NCBI RefSeq assembly: GCF_016093275.1 | Contig: NZ_JAEDAK010000003.1 | Coordinates: 186,001-250,000 of the forward strand | From: Inhella proteolytica | GTDB lineage: Bacteria > Pseudomonadota > Gammaproteobacteria > Burkholderiales > Burkholderiaceae_C | Direction: 5' to 3' | Length of the DNA: 64,000 nt | Made by a program: the position numbers and the translations under genes | In this document: positions 8,305-18,922 of the stretch, piece by piece | Layout of the letters: every line of letters begins with the position of its first letter | Numbering within the stretch: the first letter of the stretch is position 1 | The notes under the pieces: model-generated | Databases searched by the model: none | Seen by the model: the letters and a program-made list of their open reading frames with translations, nothing else | What the model was told of the DNA's origin: nothing

Positions 8305-9620
8305 TCGGCGTCTCCCTCGGGGGATCCATCAGTTCGAATCAGGCGGCCCTGGCTCATCCAGCGCACATGCGGGTCATCCACCGGGCCCTGCTCGGCCGCG
8401 AAGCGCGCTCGCCAGGGCTGGCGCGCCAGCTCGCCGGTGGCACCGGCCAGGCCGGTGGATTGCGGGTCGCCCATCAGCGGCAGCAGCTGGGCGCGGTAGG
8501 CGGCGCGCGCGTAGCCGCTTCCCAGCAGCGCGGGGGCGAGCGGGCGCTCGGTCGGGTCTTCGGCGCTCCAGCGCTGGAGCAGCACCTGCAAGGCGGCCAG
8601 ATCGGGCGGGAACTCCGCCACATCCAAGGTGCCGGGTGGCGCCGTTCTGGCGCCCGGCAGAGGCTCGGCCTGCGGGGCACGGGCCCGCTCCCGTTCGAAC
8701 TCGCCCTCGGTGGCATCCAGCAGCTCGTGCTGGGCCACGAAAACAGGCGCCACGGGTACGGCGCAAGCATCCGCCAAGAGGGCGCCCAGATCGTCCTGCT
8801 GCTGCAACCAGCGGCGCACATCCGTGGTGGTGATGCCGGTGGAGCCGAGCGTGATGCGCTGGCGGTCGGCCTGCTGGAGCGCGCGGTTGAACTGGCTGGC
8901 CATCGCCAGCAAGCGCGCCTGAGCCAGGCCCAGGTCGCGGGCGAGGCGCTCCAGGCGGGCATCGTTGCGGTCCTCGGCGCCCCGGATGATGGCCGTCAGG
9001 GCTTCCGAGGCTTTTTCAACCAGGCCCAGCGCGCGTTCGAAGCGGCCGCGCGCCTTGCGCAGGCGGAACTCGGAGCCGCTGGCGATGGCCTCGGCAAACT
9101 CGTCGTTCAGGCGCGCCAGCTGGGCCTGCAGGCTTTGCAGTTGGCCGGCCTGCAGGGTGCCGAGCTGCTGCGCGCCCGCCACGCCGGCCAGCAGCGTGGC
9201 CAGTTCATCGTGCTCGGCCGGCGCGGCGGTCAGCGGCGCCAGCAGGCCGAGCAGGCTTTGCGCCAGCGGGGTGACGCTGTAGAGCTGCTCGCTCGCATCC
9301 CAGCTCAGCAGATCGGCCTCGCGCAAGCGCCGAAGCACCAGTTCGAGCGCCTCGTCGGTCAGGACATGGAAGTGGCGGTTCAGCTGCTCGCGCGCCAGCC
9401 GGCCCTCGGGCAGGCCCATCAGCTCCAGGAAGACCCAGACGCGCAGCCGCGCCAGAGCGGCCGGGCCATGGAAGAGCGCGCGCAGCGCACCCAACGTGGC
9501 ACCTTGACGATCCAGCTGCCACCACAGGCCGGCATCCAGCGGCGCTTCGCCGTCGCGGAAGAATTCTCCCAACGCAGGCTCATCACGCGCCAGTTCCGTA
9601 TCGATCGGGAATTCGCTCAT
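8301..9620 (-). CDS. kleisin-like subunit (MksF/JetA-like), candidate
   Basis: 439 residues. An N-terminal winged-helix-like region (about 60–120; ends with LLSWDASEQLYSVTPLA) is followed by a long helical middle (about 150–260, heptad-like Leu/Gln/Arg pattern) and a C-terminal region with RWLQQQDDLG and a conserved-looking tail. That order fits MukF/MksF-type kleisins: dimerising N-domain, helical linker that binds the SMC neck, C-terminal cap-binding domain. It is the first gene of the three-gene operon and starts just downstream of the tRNA terminator at 9631–9666. Its function is inferred from this context. No transmembrane segment or nuclease motif is visible. Confidence 0.55.
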   Translation of the reverse strand: MSEFPIDTELARDEPALGEFFRDGEAPLDAGLWWQLDRQGATLGALRALFHGPAALARLRVWVFLELMGLPEGRLAREQLNRHFHVLTDEALELVLRRLREADLLSWDASEQLYSVTPLAQSLLGLLAPLTAAPAEHDELATLLAGVAGAQQLGTLQAGQLQSLQAQLARLNDEFAEAIASGSEFRLRKARGRFERALGLVEKASEALTAIIRGAEDRNDARLERLARDLGLAQARLLAMASQFNRALQQADRQRITLGSTGITTTDVRRWLQQQDDLGALLADACAVPVAPVFVAQHELLDATEGEFERERARAPQAEPLPGARTAPPGTLDVAEFPPDLAALQVLLQRWSAEDPTERPLAPALLGSGYARAAYRAQLLPLMGDPQSTGLAGATGELARQPWRARFAAEQGPVDDPHVRWMSQGRLIRTDGSPEGDAE

Positions 9621-9630
9621 CGCGGCCGGA

Positions 9631-9666
9631 AAAGAAAAAGGGCCTGCTGAATCAGCAGGCCCTTTT
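9631..9666 (-). terminator. intrinsic terminator after downstream tRNA operon copy
   Basis: A 10-bp GC-rich stem (9640–9649 with 9653–9662, loop AAT) is followed on the minus strand by a T-rich run (TTTTTCTTT). It lies 7 nt past tRNA-Asp and ends the tRNA transcript before the SMC operon starts at 9620. Confidence 0.85.
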
Positions 9667-9673
9667 GAATTAG

Positions 9674-9750
9674 TGGCGGAGTGGACGGGACTCGAACCCG
9701 CGACCCCCGGCGTGACAGGCCGGTATTCTAACCGACTGAACTACCACTCC
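9674..9750 (-). tRNA. tRNA-Asp (GTC), copy 1
   Basis: 77 nt with CCA encoded. The acceptor stem is GGAGTGG/CCACTCC, the anticodon loop CTGTCAC places GTC, and the T arm is GGGTTCGAGTCCC. Last gene of this Ala–Glu–Asp unit; its sequence is identical to the copy at 10146–10222. Confidence 0.97.
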
Positions 9751-9808
9751 GCGTCGGTGACGATATTATCGAGATACTCGAGGGCTCCGTCAAGCCCTAG
9801 TCGAATTT

Positions 9809-9884
9809 TGGCGTCCCCTAGGGGATTCGAACCCCTGTTACAACCGTGAAAGGGTCGTGTCCTAGGCCTCTAGACGAAGGGGAC
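9809..9884 (-). tRNA. tRNA-Glu (TTC), copy 1
   Basis: 76 nt with CCA encoded. The acceptor stem is GTCCCCT/AGGGGAC and the anticodon loop CTTTCAC gives TTC. It is charged by GltX, whose gene lies just upstream of the tRNA cluster. Identical to the copy at 10278–10353. Confidence 0.97.
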
Positions 9885-9919
9885 AGAAACTCTCACCACC
9901 CGAACCGCGCGCTTTGCTT

Positions 9920-9995
<76 letters not shown>

Positions 9996-10026
9996 GAAGA
10001 AGGCACGCTGTTCAAGCAATGTTGAA

Positions 10027-10056
10027 ACTATATCGCAGATTTTCTGGTTTCATTAA
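10027..10056 (-). promoter_or_regulatory. putative sigma70 promoter of downstream tRNA operon copy
   Basis: On the minus strand a TATAGT (-10, at 10027–10032) is preceded, after 18 nt, by TTAATG (-35, at 10051–10056). The -10 hexamer and the 18-nt spacer are the same as in the promoter of the other copy; the -35 is weak (3 of 6). The site lies between the terminator of the upstream tRNA unit and tRNA-Ala. Confidence 0.5.
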
Positions 10057-10104
10057 CCGGCAACACCGGAAAATTTCGCCACAAAACTGCAGCCTCACAC
10101 TAAT

Positions 10105-10135
10105 AAAGAAAAAGCCCGCTGATTAAGCGGGCTTT
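10105..10135 (-). terminator. intrinsic terminator after upstream tRNA operon copy
   Basis: A stem GCCCGCT/AGCGGGC (10114–10120 with 10125–10131) is followed on the minus strand by TTTTTCTTT. It sits 10 nt after tRNA-Asp copy 2 and separates the two tRNA operons. Confidence 0.85.
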
Positions 10136-10145
10136 TCAAATACTT

Positions 10146-10222
10146 TGGCGGAGTGGACGGGACTCGAACCCGCGACCCCCGGCGTGACAGGCCGGTATTC
10201 TAACCGACTGAACTACCACTCC
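10146..10222 (-). tRNA. tRNA-Asp (GTC), copy 2
   Basis: 77 nt, CCA encoded, anticodon GTC. Identical base for base to the copy at 9674–9750, although the spacers around the two copies differ. Confidence 0.97.
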
Positions 10223-10277
10223 GCGTCGGTAGCAAATTCGCGAATTGCTTCGCCGGTTTGCCAGACCATTCTAATTT

Positions 10278-10353
10278 TGGCGTCCCCTAGGGGATTCGAA
10301 CCCCTGTTACAACCGTGAAAGGGTCGTGTCCTAGGCCTCTAGACGAAGGGGAC
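10278..10353 (-). tRNA. tRNA-Glu (TTC), copy 2
   Basis: 76 nt, CCA encoded, anticodon TTC. Identical to the copy at 9809–9884. Confidence 0.97.
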
Positions 10354-10388
10354 AAATCCTTCAACCTCAAACGGCGCACTTGCTGATT

Positions 10389-10464
<76 letters not shown>

Positions 10465-10495
10465 AAAGGAAGTACGCCGTTCAAGCGAGACAGCG

Positions 10496-10525
10496 ACTAT
10501 AGAACACTTTTCAGGCGGATTGCAA
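10496..10525 (-). promoter_or_regulatory. putative sigma70 promoter of upstream tRNA operon copy
   Basis: TTGCAA (-35, 10520–10525), 18-nt spacer and TATAGT (-10, 10496–10501) on the minus strand, about 32 nt before tRNA-Ala. The -35 and part of the spacer lie inside the last codons of gltX, so the tRNA genes can be expressed apart from gltX read-through. Confidence 0.6.
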
Positions 10526-11902
10526 GCGGGCCATCAAAATTTCTCGATCGAACAGGGCCAGGACCTGGTCGATGGCGGGCGTTTGGCTGCGACCGCAGAC
10601 CAGCACGCGCAGCGGAATGGCCAGTTGCGGCATCTTCAGACCGCGCGCCGTCAGCACGGCCTTCATCGCGGCGGAAACGCCTGCCGGCGTCCACTCGGCC
10701 TCCTTCAGCGCGGCGGCAAGCTCCTGCAGGGCGGCACGTGCGCCCTCGGTCAAGTGCTGGGTCTGATCGGCCTCGCTGGCCTGCACCGACCCGAAGAACA
10801 TGGCCAGCCAGTCCGCCAGCACCTCCAGCGTGTTGCAGCGGTCCTTGAACAAGGCACACATCGCCGCCAGCGGGGCGGTGTCAGGCACGGTCAGGCCGCG
10901 CTTTAGCAGGCGCGGCTTGACCAATGCAGCCAGGCGGGCGTCATCGGCCGCCTTGATGTACTGGCCGTTGACCCACTCCAGCTTCGCCGCATCCCATTGC
11001 GCCGGGCTCTTGGTGAGGTGCGAGCCGTCAAACCAGGCCACCAGCTGCTCACGGCTGAAGATCTCGTCGTCGCCATGGCTCCAGCCCAGGCGTGCCAGGT
11101 AGTTCAGCATGGCCTCGGGCAGGTAGCCAGCTTCTTCGTAGGCCGTGACGCTCACGGCGCCGCGGCGCTTGGAGAGCTTCAGTCCGTCGTCGCCCAGGAT
11201 GATGGGCACATGGCCGAAGGCCGGCAGCGGCGCACCCAGGGCACGGAACAGATTGATCTGCCAGGGCGTGTTGTTGACGTGTTCGTCACCCCGGAACACA
11301 TGGGTGATCTGCATGTCCCAGTCATCGACCACGACGGCGAAGTTGTAGGTCGGCACCCCATCGGGGCGGACGATGATCAGGTCGTCGATCTCGCGGTTGT
11401 TGATGCTGATCGGGCCCTTGACGAGGTCGTTCCAGACCACATCGCCCTCTTCCGGGTTGGCGAACCGGATCACCGGCTTCACGCCTTCGGGAATCGCCGG
11501 CAGGGTCTTGCCCGGCGCCGGGCGCCAGCGGCCGTCGTAGCCGGTCTTCTCGCCGCGTGCCTTCTGCGCCTCGCGCATCGCGTTCAGCTCTTCCGGCGTG
11601 CAATAGCAGTAGTAGGCCTTGCCCGCGGCAATCAGCTCCTGGGCGACGGCCTGGTAGCGCTCCAGACGCTGCATCTGATAGATCGGGCCCTCGTCGTACT
11701 CCAGGCCCAGCCAATGCATAGAGGCCAGGATCTGCTCGACCGAATCCTGGGTGGAGCGCGCCACATCGGTGTCTTCGATGCGCAGCACGAACTGGCCGCC
11801 ATGGTGACGGGCATAGGCCCAGGAAAACAACGCAGTGCGCGCGGTGCCCAGGTGCAGGAAGCCGGTGGGCGACGGGGCGATACGGGTACGGACTTGGCTC
11901 AT
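10511..11902 (-). CDS. gltX: glutamate–tRNA ligase
   Basis: 463 residues, the normal length for bacterial GluRS. The class I signatures are clear: [14 protein letters not shown] near the N-terminus (HIGH-type HLGT at 17–20) and KLSKRRG (KMSKS-type) in the middle. It charges tRNA-Glu with glutamate in the cytoplasm. The start is the ATG at 11902, with a GAAGAAGAG purine run upstream; the frame's earlier codons lie inside metZ and look unlike GltX. It follows metZ after 10 nt, and two tRNA operons that each include tRNA-Glu lie directly downstream. Confidence 0.96.
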   Translation of the reverse strand: MSQVRTRIAPSPTGFLHLGTARTALFSWAYARHHGGQFVLRIEDTDVARSTQDSVEQILASMHWLGLEYDEGPIYQMQRLERYQAVAQELIAAGKAYYCYCTPEELNAMREAQKARGEKTGYDGRWRPAPGKTLPAIPEGVKPVIRFANPEEGDVVWNDLVKGPISINNREIDDLIIVRPDGVPTYNFAVVVDDWDMQITHVFRGDEHVNNTPWQINLFRALGAPLPAFGHVPIILGDDGLKLSKRRGAVSVTAYEEAGYLPEAMLNYLARLGWSHGDDEIFSREQLVAWFDGSHLTKSPAQWDAAKLEWVNGQYIKAADDARLAALVKPRLLKRGLTVPDTAPLAAMCALFKDRCNTLEVLADWLAMFFGSVQASEADQTQHLTEGARAALQELAAALKEAEWTPAGVSAAMKAVLTARGLKMPQLAIPLRVLVCGRSQTPAIDQVLALFDREILMARLQSA

Positions 11903-11912
11903 GGTCTCTTCT

Positions 11913-13129
11913 TCAAACAGCGGCCAGCATGCGCGCCAGATCGGCTTGCAGGTCGCGGGCATCTTCCAAACCGACGGCGATGCGGATCAGGCCCTGGCTG
12001 ATGCCGGCGGCTTGGCGCTGCTCTTCGGTCAGGCGGCCATGCGAGGTGCTGGCCGGGTGGGTGATGGTGGTCTTGGTGTCGCCCAGATTGGCGGTGATGG
12101 ACATCAGGCGCGTGGCGTCGATGCAAGCGAAGGCGGCGCTGCGCTGCGCCACGGCACCCTGGCCCGCGGCCAGTTCGAAGGCGATCACCGCCCCGCCCTG
12201 CCCGCCCATCTGGCGCAGCGCCAATTCGTGCTGCGGGTGGCTGGGCAGCCCCGGGTAATGCACGCGCGAAACCTGGGGCTGGGCTTCCAGCCAGCGCGCC
12301 AGCTCGAGCGCGCGTGCGCATTGCGCCTGCATGCGGATCGAGAGCGTCTCCAACCCCTTTAGCACCACCCAGGCATTGAAGGGCGAGAGCGACATGCCGG
12401 CGCTGCGCAGCACCGGGGTCAGCACCTTGTCGATCAGGGCCTTGGATCCGCACAGCGCGCCGGCCAGCACCCGGCCCTGGCCGTCCAGGTACTTGGTGCC
12501 CGAATGGATGATCAGGTCCGCCCCGAACGCGGCCGGGCGTTGCAGCGCCGGGGTGGCGAAGCAGTTGTCCACCGCCAGCAGTGCACCATGGCCATGGGCC
12601 AACTCGGCCAGCGCGGCGATGTCGCAGACCTCGGTCAGCGGGTTGGTGGGGGACTCGGCCAGCAGCAGCCTGGTCTCGGGCCGCAGGGCCGCGCGCCATT
12701 CGCCCAGATCGGTCTGCGAGACAAAGCTCGAGCTCACGCCGAACTTGCCGAACTCGGCCTGAAGCAGCTTGATGGTCGAACCGAACACCGAGCGCGAGCA
12801 GACCACATGGTCGCCGCTCTTCAGCAGGCCCATCAGCAGCAACAGGATGGCGGCCATGCCCGAGCTGGTGGCAATGCAGGCCTCGGTGCCTTCGAGCGCG
12901 GCCAGGCGGCGCTCCATCATCATCACCGTCGGGTTGGAGAAGCGGCTGTAGACGAAGCCTTCCTCCTCGCCCGAAAAGCGTGCCGCCGCGGTGGCGGCAT
13001 TCGGGTGGCAGAAGCTGCTGGTTAGGAACAAGGCCTCGCTGTTCTCGCCCCAGGGTGTGGCGGGCAAGCCCTCACGCACGGCCAGGGTGTCGATCTGCAG
13101 GCCCTGGGGCAGGCCGGATGCCGGGATCG

Positions 13130-13133
<4 letters not shown>
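11913..13133 (-). CDS. metZ: O-succinylhomoserine sulfhydrylase
   Basis: 406 residues. A Cys/Met-metabolism PLP enzyme: [11 protein letters not shown] contains the Schiff-base Lys, YSRFSNPT and the TSSGMAA loop bind the cofactor phosphate, and the C-terminus has [17 protein letters not shown], typical of MetZ. It converts O-succinylhomoserine (or O-acetylhomoserine) and sulfide to homocysteine. The cystathionine gamma-synthase relatives MetB and MetY are less likely because of the length and the N-terminal pattern. Its ATG overlaps the purF stop by 4 nt (ATGA), an arrangement common in betaproteobacteria. Confidence 0.92.
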
Positions 13134-14638
<1,505 letters not shown>

Positions 14639-14648
14639 GATGGGATCC

Positions 14649-15164
14649 TTAAGACTTGCGAGATTCAAGCAGGCCCTGCAGCGCTTGCGGCAGCAGGGGC
14701 GCCGCCAGCTGCAGCGTGCCGTGCAGGATGGGGCGTGAAATGGATTCAGTCCAGGCCGGATGGCGCTTGAAGGGCGTGAAGCCGATGAGCACGGCCCCCA
14801 AGAGCGCCAGCAGCAGACCGCGCAGCAGGCCAAAGCCGGCACCGAGCAGCCGATCGACAAAAGCAAGCGGGGTGGCATGCAGCAGCATGCGCAGCAGGCG
14901 TCCGGTCAGGCCGCACACCACCAGCACCAGGATGAAGGCCAGCACCAGCGCGGCCAACTCCTGCCAGCCACCTTGGGCGATCTTCGCCGGCAGCCAGCCT
15001 TCCACCACCGGTGCGAGCCAGGGCGCCAAGAAATAGGCCAGTACCCAGGCCGCGAGCGAAAACACTTCGAGCACCAGACCGCGCCAAGCCCCGACGATCA
15101 AAGAGATCAGCAGCAGGGCCAACACCATCAGATCGGCCCAACTCAGGAGCACGGACTCGGGCAT
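14649..15164 (-). CDS. cvpA: CvpA family membrane protein
   Basis: 171 residues with four hydrophobic segments (about 8–28, 32–50, 67–88 and 103–126), the size and topology of CvpA. GAWRGLVLEVFSLAAWVLAY is typical of the family's first two helices. It is needed for colicin V production in E. coli and for envelope stress tolerance in some species; the molecular role is unresolved. It lies immediately upstream of purF, the conserved position, and its start overlaps the SPOR gene stop by 1 nt. Confidence 0.9.
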   Translation of the reverse strand: MPESVLLSWADLMVLALLLISLIVGAWRGLVLEVFSLAAWVLAYFLAPWLAPVVEGWLPAKIAQGGWQELAALVLAFILVLVVCGLTGRLLRMLLHATPLAFVDRLLGAGFGLLRGLLLALLGAVLIGFTPFKRHPAWTESISRPILHGTLQLAAPLLPQALQGLLESRKS

Positions 15165-15886
15165 CAGAGCGTCAGCACCTGGCCCGCCAGGCCCAGGCCC
15201 TTGGCCGTGGAAGCGGCACGCTCGGCCTCGGCGCGGTCAGCAAACGGCCCCAGGCGGACACGGATGCGGTCGCCGTCCTTGGTCTTGGCCACCTGGGTGT
15301 AGGTCTTCAAGCCCTTGCGCTCCAGCTTGGCGCGCGCCTCCTGCGCGGCGGCCCGCTCGGCAAAGGCGCCGACCTGCACGATGAAGCGCCCGGCCGCGAC
15401 TGGCGCCGAGGCCACCTGGGCGGCCTGGGCCACCTGAGCCGTTTGGGGCGGCTTGCGCTCGGCCGGCGGTGCGACAGGCTTGGACGCTTCCGGCTTGGAT
15501 GCGGCGGCGGCCTCCGGCGCTGGGGCCGGCCTGGGTTCGGGCTCGGCAGCCGCTTCCGGCACCGGGTCGGGAAGTGGCTGGCGCTGGGCCGCCTCGGGCA
15601 AAGTGGCGGCAGCCACGCTCGGAGGGGGGGCCAAGGGTGGGGCGGTCTCCTTGGCCGGAATGACGATGGGCAGGTCCATCGGCACCGGCCGCGGCTGGGT
15701 TTCGAACACCAGCGGGAAGGCCAGCAAGCCCAGGCCGACCAGCACGGCCGCACCAATCAGTCGGTGGCGGGCGCGCTGGCGCAGCTGCTGCACGGCCTGG
15801 TCGTGGGCGGCGGCGCTGCGGGAGCGCTTGCCGCGCGGTGCTTCGGCAGGGGCGGCAGAGCGCCGGAAAAGGGACAGCAAGTCCAT
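15164..15886 (-). CDS. SPOR-domain cell division-associated protein (DedD-like)
   Basis: 240 residues. A short cytoplasmic N-terminus (RGKRSRSAAAHDQAV) is followed by one transmembrane helix (about 44–60), a long Pro/Ala/Glu-rich linker and a C-terminal SPOR domain (about 163–240: FIVQVGAFAERAAAQEARAKL, then RIRVRLGPFADRAEAERA). SPOR domains bind denuded septal peptidoglycan, so the protein probably localises to the division site. In E. coli dedD sits between folC and cvpA, exactly as here. Confidence 0.88.
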   Translation of the reverse strand: MDLLSLFRRSAAPAEAPRGKRSRSAAAHDQAVQQLRQRARHRLIGAAVLVGLGLLAFPLVFETQPRPVPMDLPIVIPAKETAPPLAPPPSVAAATLPEAAQRQPLPDPVPEAAAEPEPRPAPAPEAAAASKPEASKPVAPPAERKPPQTAQVAQAAQVASAPVAAGRFIVQVGAFAERAAAQEARAKLERKGLKTYTQVAKTKDGDRIRVRLGPFADRAEAERAASTAKGLGLAGQVLTL

Positions 15887-15910
15887 GCGAGCGGGGGTGA
15901 CGCCGACGCG

Positions 15911-17185
15911 TCAACGCTGCGACATGGAGCCCAGCACCGCGCCAACCGTGTAGAAGGAACCGAAGACCAAGATTCTATCGGCGGGCTCGCTCAAGGCCCG
16001 GGCATGGGCCAGGGCCTGCACCGGGTCGGCATGCTCGCTGACCGTCACCGCACCGGGCGTCTTGAGACCGGGCTGCAACGCTGCCCAGCGCTGGCTCAGT
16101 TCGGCCGCGCGTGCGGCCCGGGGGGTGGGAAGGTCGGTGAAGCACCAGTGGTCCACCCAGGGCGAAATGGCCGCGAACACGCCGTCAAGGGCCTTGTCCG
16201 CCATGGCACCAAACACGGCACGGGTGCGCGGTGAGAAGCCCATCTGGTCGAGGTTCTGGGCCAACGCCGCCACCGCGTGCGGGTTGTGCGCCACGTCCAG
16301 TACCACAGCCGGCTGGCCGGGCAGGACCTGGAAGCGCCCCGGCAGATCCACCAGTGCCAAGCCAGCGCGCACCGCCTGGGCGTTGATGGGCAGGCGATCG
16401 TGCAGGGCCTCGAAGGCGGCCAGCACCCCAGCGGCATTCAGCAGCTGATTGACGCCCCGCAGCGCCGGATAGGCCAGGCCGGCAAAGCGGCGGCTGCGCC
16501 CTTCCCAGCGCCATTGCTGGCGGTCGCCCTCGAAACGGAAGTCGCGCCCCGACTGGCGCAGGTCCACTCCGAGGCGTGCCGCCTCGGCGGCGATGCTGGC
16601 CGGCGGCATGGGGTCGGAACACACCGCCAGGCGCCCCGCGCGCAAGATGCCCGCCTTCTCACGGCCGATGGATTCACGGTCGGGACCCAGAAACTCGACG
16701 TGGTCAAGGTCGATGCTGGTGATCAGCGCCAGATCGGCGTCGACCGCATTGACGGCGTCCAGGCGCCCGCCCATGCCCACTTCGAGGATCACCAGATCCA
16801 GCGGCTCCAGGCTCAGGCGCCGCATGATCGCCAGGGTGGTGAATTCGAAGTAGGTCAGCGTGATCTCACCGCGCGCGGCCTCCACGGCCTCGAAATGCGG
16901 CACCAGCGACTCGGCGCTGACCATCTCGCCATTGACCCGGCAGCGCTCTTCGAAATGCACCAGATGCGGCTTGCTGTACAGGCCGACGCGGTAGCCGGCG
17001 GCACGGGCGATCGCATCCAGCATCGCGCAGGTCGAACCCTTGCCATTGGTGCCGGCGACGCTGATCACCGGCGTGCTGAAGCGCAGACCCAGGCGATCGC
17101 GCACCGCGTTCACCCGGTCCAGCGTCATGTCGATGGTCTTGGGGTGCAGGCGCTCGCAGCGGGCGAGCCAGTCGTTCAAGGTCAT
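15911..17185 (-). CDS. folC: bifunctional dihydrofolate/folylpolyglutamate synthase
   Basis: 424 residues. The P-loop is AGTNGKGST (44–52), with GLYSKPHLVHFEER and ITSIDLDHVEFLG from the Mur-ligase-like ATPase domain and LDVAHNPHA starting the C-terminal domain. It adds glutamate to dihydropteroate and then to folates in the cytoplasm. It lies between accD and the SPOR gene. A terminator between accD and folC (17195–17219) suggests that folC has partly independent expression or relies on read-through. Confidence 0.95.
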   Translation of the reverse strand: MTLNDWLARCERLHPKTIDMTLDRVNAVRDRLGLRFSTPVISVAGTNGKGSTCAMLDAIARAAGYRVGLYSKPHLVHFEERCRVNGEMVSAESLVPHFEAVEAARGEITLTYFEFTTLAIMRRLSLEPLDLVILEVGMGGRLDAVNAVDADLALITSIDLDHVEFLGPDRESIGREKAGILRAGRLAVCSDPMPPASIAAEAARLGVDLRQSGRDFRFEGDRQQWRWEGRSRRFAGLAYPALRGVNQLLNAAGVLAAFEALHDRLPINAQAVRAGLALVDLPGRFQVLPGQPAVVLDVAHNPHAVAALAQNLDQMGFSPRTRAVFGAMADKALDGVFAAISPWVDHWCFTDLPTPRAARAAELSQRWAALQPGLKTPGAVTVSEHADPVQALAHARALSEPADRILVFGSFYTVGAVLGSMSQR

Positions 17186-17194
17186 GGCAGATAT

Positions 17195-17219
17195 GAAAAA
17201 GGCCAGGCAGAGCCTGGCC
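17195..17219 (-). terminator. intrinsic terminator after accD
   Basis: Stem GGCCAGGC/GCCTGGCC (17201–17208 with 17212–17219, 3-nt loop) followed on the minus strand by TTTTT. It lies 21 nt past the accD stop and just before the folC start at 17185. Confidence 0.85.
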
Positions 17220-17240
17220 GTTCAGTCGAAGGCAGCGGGT

Positions 17241-18113
17241 TCAGGCGACGGCGTCGGCAGACTGGCGCTGCAGCATGGCCAGGGTGCTGGCCACGGTGGC
17301 ACGCAGCTCGCGGCGGTCAACGATCAGATCGACCGCGCCCTTCTCCATCAGGAACTCGGCACGCTGGAAGCCCGGGGGCAGCTTCTCGCGCACGGTGTTC
17401 TCGATCACGCGCGGGCCGGCAAAGCCGATCAGGGCCTTGGGCTCGGCAATGACGATGTCACCGACGAAGGCGAAGCTGGCCGAGACGCCACCCATGGTCG
17501 GGTCGGTCAGGATGCTGATGTAGGGCAGGCGGGCACGTGCTAGCTGGGTCAGCGCCGCATTGCACTTGGCCATCTGCATCAGGCTCAGCAGGCCCTCCTG
17601 CATGCGCGCGCCACCGGTGGCGGTGAAGCACAGGAAGGGCACCTTCTGCTCGACCGCCGCCTGCACACCGCGGGCAAAGCGCTCACCCACCACCGAGCCC
17701 ATGGAGCCGCCCATGAACTCGAACTCGAAGCAGGCCGCCACGAGCGGGATGCTCATCACGGCACCGCCCATCACCACCAGCGCATCGGTCTCGCCAGTGT
17801 TTTCCAGCGCTTCCTTGAGGCGTTCGGGGTACTTCTTGCTGTCCTTGAACTTCAACGCGTCGACCGGCAGCACTTCCTGGCCGATCTCGTAGCGCCCTTC
17901 CCCATCCAGGAAGGCGTTCAGGCGGGCGCGCGCGCCGATGCGATGGTGGTGGCTGCACTTGGGGCAGACCATTTGGTTCTGCTCCAGATCGGCCTTGTAG
18001 AGCACGGTTTCACAGCTCGGGCACTTGGTCCACAGGCCTTCGGGCACCTGACGGCGCTCGGCCGGGTCGCTGTGCTGCATCTTGGGCGGCAGCAGTTTGT
18101 CCAACCAACTCAT
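17241..18113 (-). CDS. accD: acetyl-CoA carboxylase carboxyltransferase subunit beta
   Basis: 290 residues, the usual length. The N-terminal zinc ribbon is CPSC…CPKC (C31, C34, C50, C53) and the crotonase-like core includes [12 protein letters not shown] and [12 protein letters not shown]. With AccA it transfers the carboxyl group from biotin carboxyl carrier protein to acetyl-CoA, the committed step of fatty acid synthesis. It overlaps trpA by 4 nt (ATGA), the normal betaproteobacterial trpFBA–accD–folC order. Confidence 0.97.
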   Translation of the reverse strand: MSWLDKLLPPKMQHSDPAERRQVPEGLWTKCPSCETVLYKADLEQNQMVCPKCSHHHRIGARARLNAFLDGEGRYEIGQEVLPVDALKFKDSKKYPERLKEALENTGETDALVVMGGAVMSIPLVAACFEFEFMGGSMGSVVGERFARGVQAAVEQKVPFLCFTATGGARMQEGLLSLMQMAKCNAALTQLARARLPYISILTDPTMGGVSASFAFVGDIVIAEPKALIGFAGPRVIENTVREKLPPGFQRAEFLMEKGAVDLIVDRRELRATVASTLAMLQRQSADAVA

Positions 18114-18922
18114 GGGGCGACTTCCTTTGCATCGAGGGCGCTGCGGATTTCCGCAAGGAAATGTTGCAGCGCAAGCGGCGCATTATCGGTCCCACTGCGT
18201 TCCACCAGTTGCACCAGGGCGGAGCCGATGACGACCGCATCGGCAACCTGGCTCACAGCCCGTGCGGAGGCGGCGTCGCGGATGCCGAAGCCCACGCCAA
18301 TCGGCAGCTTGAGCTGGGCGCGCAGGCGCGGGAACTGCGCCGCCACCGCGTCCGCATCCAGATGCGCCGCGCCGGTCACGCCGCGCAGGGAGACGTAGTA
18401 AACGTAGCCACTCGCCAGCTCGGCCACCTTGGCGATGCGAGCGTCTGATGAGGTGGGCGCGAGCAGGAAGATGGGATCCAGCTGGTGGGCCTTCAGCACA
18501 TTGGCAAAGTCGTCGGCCTCTTCGGGCGGGTAGTCCACCACCAGCACGCCGTCCACACCAGCTTCATGCGCCATCTGCGCAAAGCGCTCCAACCCCATTC
18601 GCTCGATCGGGTTCGCGTAACCCATCAGCACCACCGGCGTTTGCGCGTCGGTCTGGCGGAAGGCGCGCACCATGGCCAGCACATCGAGCAGGCGCACGCC
18701 GTGCACCAGCGCGCGCTCGGCGGCGCGCTGGATCACCGGGCCGTCAGCCATCGGGTCGCTGAAGGGCACGCCGAGCTCAATGACGTCCGCACCGCCCGCC
18801 ACCAGGGCCTGCATCAGGCCCAGGGTCTGGTTCGGGTGCGGGTCGCCCGCGGTGATATAGGGAATCAGGGCCTTGCGGCCTGCGGACTTCAGTCCGTCAA
18901 AGGTCTTGGCAAGACGGCTCAT
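18110..18922 (-). CDS. trpA: tryptophan synthase alpha chain
   Basis: 270 residues. The catalytic pair E49 ([13 protein letters not shown]) and D60 fall at the same numbers as in E. coli TrpA; GYANPI and GVGFGIRD are also family motifs. It cleaves indole-3-glycerol phosphate to indole, which is channelled to TrpB. Start: ATG at 18922 overlapping the trpB stop (GTGATG), with AGGAGG upstream; the GTG one codon earlier is also possible. Confidence 0.96.
   Translation of the reverse strand: MSRLAKTFDGLKSAGRKALIPYITAGDPHPNQTLGLMQALVAGGADVIELGVPFSDPMADGPVIQRAAERALVHGVRLLDVLAMVRAFRQTDAQTPVVLMGYANPIERMGLERFAQMAHEAGVDGVLVVDYPPEEADDFANVLKAHQLDPIFLLAPTSSDARIAKVAELASGYVYYVSLRGVTGAAHLDADAVAAQFPRLRAQLKLPIGVGFGIRDAASARAVSQVADAVVIGSALVQLVERSGTDNAPLALQHFLAEIRSALDAKEVAP

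Noticed and set aside
9996-10145. Possible attachment site or mobile element between the two tRNA operons
   Set aside because: No integrase, no inverted repeat and no direct repeat beyond the tRNAs themselves; the gap holds a promoter-like site and a terminator.
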